From Pyxicephalus adspersus (Eukaryota > Chordata > Amphibia > Anura > Pyxicephalidae), in NCBI RefSeq assembly GCF_032062135.1, contig NC_092863.1, positions 19,674,303 to 19,738,302 on the forward strand: 64,000 bases of DNA, given 5' to 3'. The notes beneath the pieces were generated by a model. The model worked only from the letters and a program-made list of their open reading frames with translations, was not told the DNA's origin and did no database searches. Below are positions 12,501 through 21,500 of the stretch, piece after piece (the first letter of the stretch is position 1; every line of letters begins with the position of its first letter). Position numbers and translations under genes: made by a program.

Positions 12501-15500
12501 GAACCTGCAGGTCTAACAAATTGACCTTTAATGCTACAAAGTGTCGAACTGTGTTACAGACAACTGCAAAACAGAAAGGATCAGCACAGTGGCTCAGGGG
12601 TTAACACTCCGGCCTTTGCAACACTAGGTCCCAGGTACGATCCCCAGCCAGGACACTATCTGCATGGAGTTTGCAGGTTCTCCCCGTGTCTGCGTGGCTT
12701 TCCTCCCACATCCCAAAACATGAAGTTAGGTTAATTGGCTTCTCCCTAACAATTGACCTTAGACTACATTATTGACATATGACTATGGCAGGGACATTAG
12801 ATTGTGAGCTTCTTTGAGGGACAGTTAGTGACACAGCTATGGACTTTGTACAGCTCTGCGTAATATGATGGCACTAAATAAATACTGTGTAATATTAATA
12901 AAGGATCCATCCCCCATACAAAGTACTGCCATGAAAGCCTCTATATTAGTATTTCTCAACAATAGTTCAGTGTAACCCAGGGGTTTATCTAAAGCAGGGG
13001 TCAGCAACCCGCGGCTCTTTAGCCTCGTTGTTGTGTCTCCCTTCTGCTGCCCCCCTGATGGGGGAATCCCCTTCCTCCCATAGACACTGCGTCTCCCTTC
13101 TGCTGCCCCCGATGGGGGAATCCCCTTCCTCCCATAGACACTGCGGAAGAGGGGGATTCCCCTTTCAGGGTTCTAATGAAAAAAATCTACTAGGGTACAG
13201 TGACGTTATCGTTAGGAAAGTTTGACAGCTGTGTTTGTGTATGAATGCAACATGTCATGTACTGCAGCCTTACATCTCTCCCAGGACAAACCTCCATTAT
13301 CTCCTAAACAGTATGTTGTACCAACCTAAAATTCCCAGGGTACACAGGGGACCCTCATAGCTAGTAGAACCCCAAATTTCATCTCCCCGCCTTTAACAAC
13401 TTTAAAAGTATGGGGGTCATAATTATAAAAAATAGTTAAAATTGAACATCAGGGTTACTGTTTCAAAAGTGTGTCTAGAAGCCCGAAATAAACATACAAA
13501 CTATGGACCCCCGGGGCGACTTACATAGCAAGGAGGTGCGAACCCCAAATTTATACCTACCTGTTACAAAAACTAGAAATGTCATACAACACTATCCTGT
13601 CCCCTTGCCTACTTTGAACCCCAATTTCCTTGGAACGGGGAGATGTGCAAAACCAAAAATGTAGGTGCAAGTGGGGGACACCTGTGACAAACACCCCCTA
13701 AAATTTTGTTGTTAGGCCATCGTCAGAACATAAAGAACTCTGCTCTTTAAAAAAATCTACCCTGTTACACATTACTGAAGGCTTCCTGAAAGCACCTGAA
13801 CCCCAATTTCTCTGGAACGGGGGGTATAGTAAACAAAATTAGAGGTGCAAGTGGGGGACACGTGTGGCTAACACCCCCCAACATTTCATCACTAAGGCAG
13901 TGTCAGAACATAAATAACTCTGCCTATCAAACAAAAATCTACCCTGTTACACATTGCTGAATTCTTCTAGCACCTGAACCCCAATTTCTCAAGTGGGGGG
14001 GGGGGTTGGGGACAGATGAACAACATTAGAGGCAAGTGAGTGACACCTGTGGCTATGTTTTTATGTGTTATGTTTTGCAGCTCCAGACTATTTATATTTA
14101 GTGGAAGAGGGGGAAAAATGGCTCTTTTGATAGTAAAGGTTGCCAACCCCTGATCTAGAGGTTTCTTGAGCAATGAGGTCAGGTGAGTTTAATTGATACA
14201 AATAATCATTTTGGCTATATCTGTAGGGGTGGCATTATTTCAAATGACCAGCAATGCAAGAAGCATTCCTTACACTGACCATCATGCTAATATAATGTGA
14301 GGTGAGGTTGAAGTATACATAGCAGGAGTTACCCGAGGACCTGAAAGTTAGTTCAAAGATTCAGTTGTTTACAGAATTTGGAGTAAAAGATTGTTGCAGA
14401 CTGACTACTATTGCTTACTGCCCTCTATATTATTAAATAAACCATACTGTCTCTATAAAATGTATATAAAAGGATTTCTAAGTGTTATCACACAGATGGC
14501 TCTACAGTAAGAGCCCTGCTTTTTTCTTAATTCAATTAATGTTGAAAAACTGCAATTGACATAGAACAAGTGGCTGATCTACCTGATAATGACAGCATAA
14601 AAATATACACACCAGGCATCCCATTTTTCATAAAGCCAAGAACAACAGCTTACCTCTGGCTCTGAAACAATACCCCAGTCTATGTCCTCTGATGTCTGCA
14701 GAGTCACATTCTCTGTACTCAGTACAATGTCACCCCAGTCAATCTGAAAGGCATAAGCATGTTTAAAGGATAGGGACAACAATATCCATAATCTTTTATA
14801 GCAGAAACATACAATTACTTACCTCCCCCTCCACTGTATGCTGTGTAACATCCTCAGCTTTAACTTCTGGTCTTTCTACTGTTTCTGGAACCTCTCCTGT
14901 GCGCCATTCATAAACTGATGTATCTCCCTTCTTCTGCACATAGCAAATAAGTGGGAGAGCGCCTTCTGGAGAACTGAAATAAGAATGTATTATGGTGCAT
15001 TTAAAGTCATTATATTTTATAGATACTGAAAGACCTTCACCTTTTCCATTTTTTTCCATTATCCTATTGTATCTTTAGAACCGTATTAAAGTTTTGAAAG
15101 CTTTTGTGTTAAGATAATAAAAACACTTCAGGCATTTTGCTTTATAAATTTATATTCACATAAATATTTCTAGCATGCTGACTTGGCTGGCCCACAGCTG
15201 GCTTGTAAAAGTGCCATACATATAATGGAAACCTATATGTCTTACTTCATGCAACATTGTCAAATATTGCAGCCTGTTTGTACCCTTGCCACAAATTTTT
15301 TTTTAAATGTTATGTATGTAACAATTGTTTCAAAATCTTATTTGATGCTTGGCTCACACCACTTAGGACAAACAGAAAGAGTGTAAATGACTGCCATAAG
15401 AAAACTGCTCACAAGACACGACGTGGGAGTGTACCGGTATTCAGATTGTGTAACTAAGATGGTTAGGCTGTGCTAAATATCACTGCCCATAATATGAGTC

Positions 15501-18500
15501 CTAGCTGTCCAAGCACAACAACTTTGCCCCATGTAGAAAGCACAGAATGTAAATATAATAAGCAATACTGGTATGAAATGACCCAAAAATGATCATGATA
15601 GCAATGGACACTTTTATTCATCAAGGCAAGACTAATGTAACTAGTTGTTTAGTATTCAAATCACAATTGATACACTATGTCATAACCATAACATTGTTCC
15701 ATTTGCCAAACTTTACATTTATTAGCAGACATTCTTTTTGCAGCAGTTACAGCTTTGTCCAATCACCTTGTTCTAACCTTTCCCCACTGCTGTATTCAAA
15801 ACTATTCAGCAAAACGGTTTGGGGTATAACTGGCAAGGACTTGGTGCTTGTGGCAGCAGCTTTATCAGCATATAAACAAACTCCTGATCAAATGTTTTTG
15901 ATTTTTTTTACCAGAAAAGTGGATAATATAAGCATAACACATTAATTGTATTATATACAAAATTAGAACTAACACCATTTTATTCCACAAGATTTTTGTT
16001 TTTCATAGTGTTCTGAGGGTTGTCCATGTGCACAAACCAGCATGGACAGTGAAAGGGTTAGTAATAAACAACTTGGCATGCAATGTACAGTAGTAATAAA
16101 CACACGGATACTATTGTGAGTAAACCACAGCTTGCTTTCTTCTATTTCAAAATGTTGGTTTGGACAACTTAATCATCTTGCCAGCCGTGACACAAAGAAC
16201 CTGGTACTGGCGTGCCATTTTAGGTGCTTGTAGGCAGTTTGTCAGCTTGTGTATAAAGGTCATGCAAAACTAACTGGGGGGGTCCCAAAATTTATTGCTA
16301 ATTAACTAATAGGATGTTTGTGCACTTTTTTGCATTTTGAGTTTTAGATGGAGCAGCAATCACTGAAAAAGATAAAATATCCTGGTAACCAGTTTATTAA
16401 CAATAGTCCTATACAAAGTTCATTTCTTACCTTTCACACACAAATGACACACAAGCCTGATATAACTCGACTGCAGGCAACAATCTAGCCGTGTCTGCTC
16501 CAACCTGCCTTAGCAATGATGGCACGTCACACACCAACATCTGGAGTTCTTTACGGACATCCTCTCCCTGGACAGAAAAGAAATAGGTCACCCACATGAC
16601 TTTGTTTAGAAGTTGTTGCCAAGGCAAAACAAAAAGAAGGGCTGTCTACACTTACACTGATTCCATATCGCTTACAGCTGCTATAATACTGCTCTCTTTG
16701 CTCAGCTGCACCTTGAACACACTCTTCTGCCCGCCGTTCACTCTCCACAGCAAGCTGCTGACACCGAGCCATCTGCTTCTTCAGAGCTGGGATCTCGTAA
16801 CTCACACTGCGCATCAAAAGGCTGCCTCTCTCCGCTAGGGCAGAGGGAAACACAGAGAATCATGTATAGTGTCTACTAGAGAAGAAAATTTTTTCAGCAC
16901 AAGTAATATTTTTTAATAATATTAGCTGATCTACATCTGACTTACAAGACTGAAAATTCCTTTTAGCAACTTTGAAGGGAAAACTTTTAGTATGAACAGA
17001 ACAGCAACAGGCCACTGCAACACTTTGACATCAACATGAACATTTTGTGCAATATAAATCAAGTTGCATAAACAATTCACTTACCTAGATAAGTATTGTC
17101 AGCTTGGTATAAAGATATTACCTCTTGCCAATCCTGTTTTGGGAAACATAAAAAAGGATTATCATATAATCTTTCAACTGCTGCAATAGGTAAATACATA
17201 AATTGGCAACACAGGGTAAACCAGCCTGCTTGTTGGCTGCCCATAAAAATTATTTACTATGCACACATGTGGAAGTTATGTCATTCTAGCCTGGATAATC
17301 ACAAGGCTAAAGACTGTGAACAAAATGTAAAGGTAAAAATAGAAGCAAGCTCCGAGACTGCACTATGAATGGGTTACATTTTGCCATAATGAGAAAATAT
17401 ACAGCACATATTATTATTATTATTATTTTAATAAACAGGATTTATATAGCGCCAACATATTACACAGCGCTGTACATTAAATAGGGATTGCAAATGACAA
17501 ACGAATACAGACAGTGATACAGGAGGAGAGGACCCTGCCCCGAAGAGCTTACAATCAAGTAGGTGAGGGAATATACACACAATAGGATGGGAGATATGTA
17601 GTGGTTTGTACATTACAGAAAAAAAACTCCTAGTGGTCCAAATTTTAGTATATGGGGAAACAGTTTCATTCAACTTTAATGCTACACATGTTGACATAAT
17701 AGTTCAAGGGTGCTGCAGTTTGCTTTTTAGTTTGGAAATAACTTTGTCTGCTTTCTACCAGAAATATTGTTTTAGTGTAATTTTAAACAGGACAGTACTA
17801 AAAAATTCCATGCTGTCAGAAATATTGTTGCTTTGTAGCTAAAAATAAAGCAACATCACTATGCAAGTGATGTGGTAGAAGATTTGTAACCAAACCAGGA
17901 ATGCAACCTAGGGTGAAAGTGCTGCTCTTACACTGATACAGTAAAGTAGGTGAGAGTTGTCACCCTAGGTCAGGAAAATGTAAAAAAACTAAACAAAAAT
18001 AACTAAATTTTCTCATCATCCACAGCACCACTTTAGACTTATGTGGTTAAGAAGCCGATTCTATAAATCACCTTCATTCTTTGGGAAGAGTATCGTCCAA
18101 AAAGGTTCTTAGTGGCAGCTTCGGTACCCTTTAATATCTCGACAATCTTCAAACAGTGGAAGTAATTAATATCTGGAAAAGCAAAATATATGTTTAAGCA
18201 TCTCCTAAAACAATGTACAATGCAGATGAGCAGTCTAGGTAGAAGCCATTTGCCCATATGTCTGAGGACTATGCACAAGAATGCTCAAAATCAATGCAAA
18301 GTCCTCAAACAATTATAATATTAATCAAAGCAGCTACTTCTTGGGTAGTGAAGTTGCTGGAAGCCCATAGAAGAACTGTTTATTGTCAGAAAAGTACCTT
18401 TTATCTGCAGATATTCTGCATGTGTATTAGGAACGTCAGTGTAGCAATATTCAGCATGGCTAAATATTGCATTATCTTCCTAATCCAATCTATGATTATG

Positions 18501-21500
18501 TAGCAACATACTTGAAGCTGGAGCACAACCCTGATTGGCTTTGTACTACTTCATTTTTAACACAAACTACAATACCTATATGTCAGCTTTCCTCCACTGC
18601 TGTTAAATTGTACCCTGTTACAGCAAAGACAGCAGGGAAAAAAGTGAGATTATCAATTGGGAAAAAAATGGCACTAATCTAGAACTCGCTGCTCTATTAA
18701 TCCAACATTTCTTAACCTAATCATTTTTACTTCTGAAAAGGTAAACTTTTTAAAACTTCACATATCATGCCAGTTTCCACATACATGTTCCAGCAAGCAG
18801 ATTTTTGATATCCTCATGTTCTGGCATGTCCTGCAATGCTTGATTAATTTTTTCTCTGATCTGCTGAACCTTGTTCTGCCACTTGAGTGTGCAGTGCCTC
18901 CTATCCACCAACCAGTCTGCAAAGACACAATATAAAAACATCACGGACATGCAACAATATTAATGAACAGCGTCACTTTATTCCAAGCATGATTCAAATT
19001 CATAGTTTTTTTTTCCGTTTTCTGCTGAGTCTAAGTGTTTCATATTTCTGATGCTGTATATCATTGCCCCTTCTATTTGTAGTTAAAGTGAAACAATGGG
19101 TTCAATTTTTTGTTCTATAACATTTAGAAGTGGGAAAGACAGAACCTCTTCTCTCTTTTATTTAAGGTTTACTTTATTTAAATAACAAAACAAAAAAATA
19201 ACAGACACCCTATTACTTAAAATGATACATATTAGAATTGGTAAGCTGGTAAAAAAAGGTAAAAATTACCCCAGCCCTCCAAACCCACTAAATTAATAAT
19301 TTAAAGAAATAATAGTCATAAATCTAGCATTGAAATCCACATAATGATTTTTTCCCTACAATGCAATGTGTTCGCTAGCTATGTCACTTTTAGAAGGTAT
19401 ATAGTAAATGAGGTAGCTCTGGCATCAATAAAGCCCGAAAGATCTTACAATACCACACAGTTCTTTCAAATCAGCGGATGACAGATGAGGTCACCCTTTA
19501 TGTTCAGCAATTGTAAGGGTTACTGAAAATGTTATTATTATTAACAGGATTTATATAGCGCCAACATATTACGCAGCACTGTACGTTAAATAAGAGTTGT
19601 AAATGACAGACTAATACAGACAGTGACACAGGAGGAGGGGAGGACCCTGGCTCGAAGAGCTTACAATCTAGGAGTTTGTTGATATTTAGCTACCCTTTCC
19701 TAAGATATCACACTTGATAGTTTTAAACTAGTAAAATAATTTTTATTTTCAATCATGATTTTACACAACTATAAGAAAACAGAAACCAGCCTTTTTCATA
19801 AACTTTATCTGCTTCCTGGGTTATGTTCAGATATATGTTGCTATTTTATATAAATACTCTGACTTTACTTACCCAGCAGTTTGCTGGTCTGGATGTCGAT
19901 GGGCACATTCTGAAGATCCTGTAATGAAATGTAAACCAAAACAAATAAATTATTTATCACCTCAGTTATTGAGTTTATTATTATTAGTTTTATTTGTACA
20001 ATCTTATAAAAGACCCTGTTATTCTTCATGTAATTCCCATCAGTGAACGGACGTGGGTGAAAGCTCTCTATTTCTAATGTCACATATCTCTAACAATATC
20101 TTCCAGTTGTGAGACTCCACAAAGTCTACTTTACCTTCAAAGTTCTGCCCAGATAAAATTATTTCCTACTTTCCCAATAGCCAGGTTTTTGTTTTGTGTT
20201 CACTGAAGTTAACTTTGTTATTCTAAGAAAGAGCACTAAGACAACAGAAAGATCAATTTTCATCCAATTGGGAAAAGAGAAGTCATTGTATTCAGACCAC
20301 AAAATGACCAAGTTCTCATGGGTAATGTTTGAAATGGTCATAGTGTATGTATGTGTGTTTAAAGACGTTTTAAAGCCGATTATACAGCAGAGGAGATGTT
20401 TAAAAAAATAAAGGAACGAAAAGGAAAAAAAAAAATGGTAAAAACTAATTATAATGGCCCAAAAATGTTCTTAAATACTCATTGTTTTTAAGTATTTCTG
20501 AGCATTTTTCAAGTGATTACAAGGATTCACAGCTCCGATCTAAAGACTGATAGAACTGTGGTAGGAAAGAGAGAATAAAAAACAGATCCAATGTATATTA
20601 TTATTAACATATAGCACCAACATAATATGCAGTGCTGTACAAAGTCAAAGGGGCTCACAGTCTAATGTCCCTACCGCAGTCATATATTAGTAACACAGTT
20701 TAAGGTCAATTTTTGGGGGAAGCCAATTAACCTAACTGGATGTTTTTGGGATGTGGGAGGAAACCCATGCAAACACGGTGAGAACCTGCAAACTCCATGC
20801 GGATAAAGCCCTGGCCGAGATTTGAACCTGGGACCTAGCGCTGCAAAGGCCTGAGTGCTAACCACTGAGCCATCGTGCTACCCATACATGCACTGTTAAA
20901 GCCTTAAACAGACATCAGATTTTTGATGCTGGAAATGATTATCTGTGATTGTTCCCAGCGACAGGAAAAAGAAGCATTGTAAAAATTTTCCTGTCCTGTT
21001 CTATGGAGAGGGGAGGACGAGAGAGCAGCGCTCATCTGTGCTCCACTCTATAGGAAATCACAGTGGCTGTCCCCACCCAGTAATTCATCAATCCACCAGG
21101 GCAGATTGCTGAACAATGTCAGGTGACCCCTGCACATATTGGATTTTAACCAGAGACGAGCACAAATTTTCTTCTCAAGTCACAATCTTCTAGCGTATGT
21201 ATGCATCTTTGGATTAAACAGAAAATGGAAGGCATAGCAAGGATCAGTCTGGTATAAGACACGTCTGTGACCGATAATAATCGGATAAAGTCTTTAATTC
21301 ATACATGAGTCTTGATCACTTTCTAGTATGGCCGTTTAATAAAAAGAAAGAGATTTTGTTTAAGAAATCACACAGGACTGCAGGTCAGAATGATGTTGTC
21401 AGAACCTTCTCTATACATATATGAGATGCCAGTGTTGATTTGCACGGTGAATGTGGCAATTATGTCCCCACTGGGAAGTTATAATCCCCCATAATGCTGA

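Noticed and set aside
12590..12640. Stand-alone tRNA gene
   Set aside because: Box A and box B-like elements are present, but the sequence continues as a SINE body and does not fold as a clean cloverleaf.
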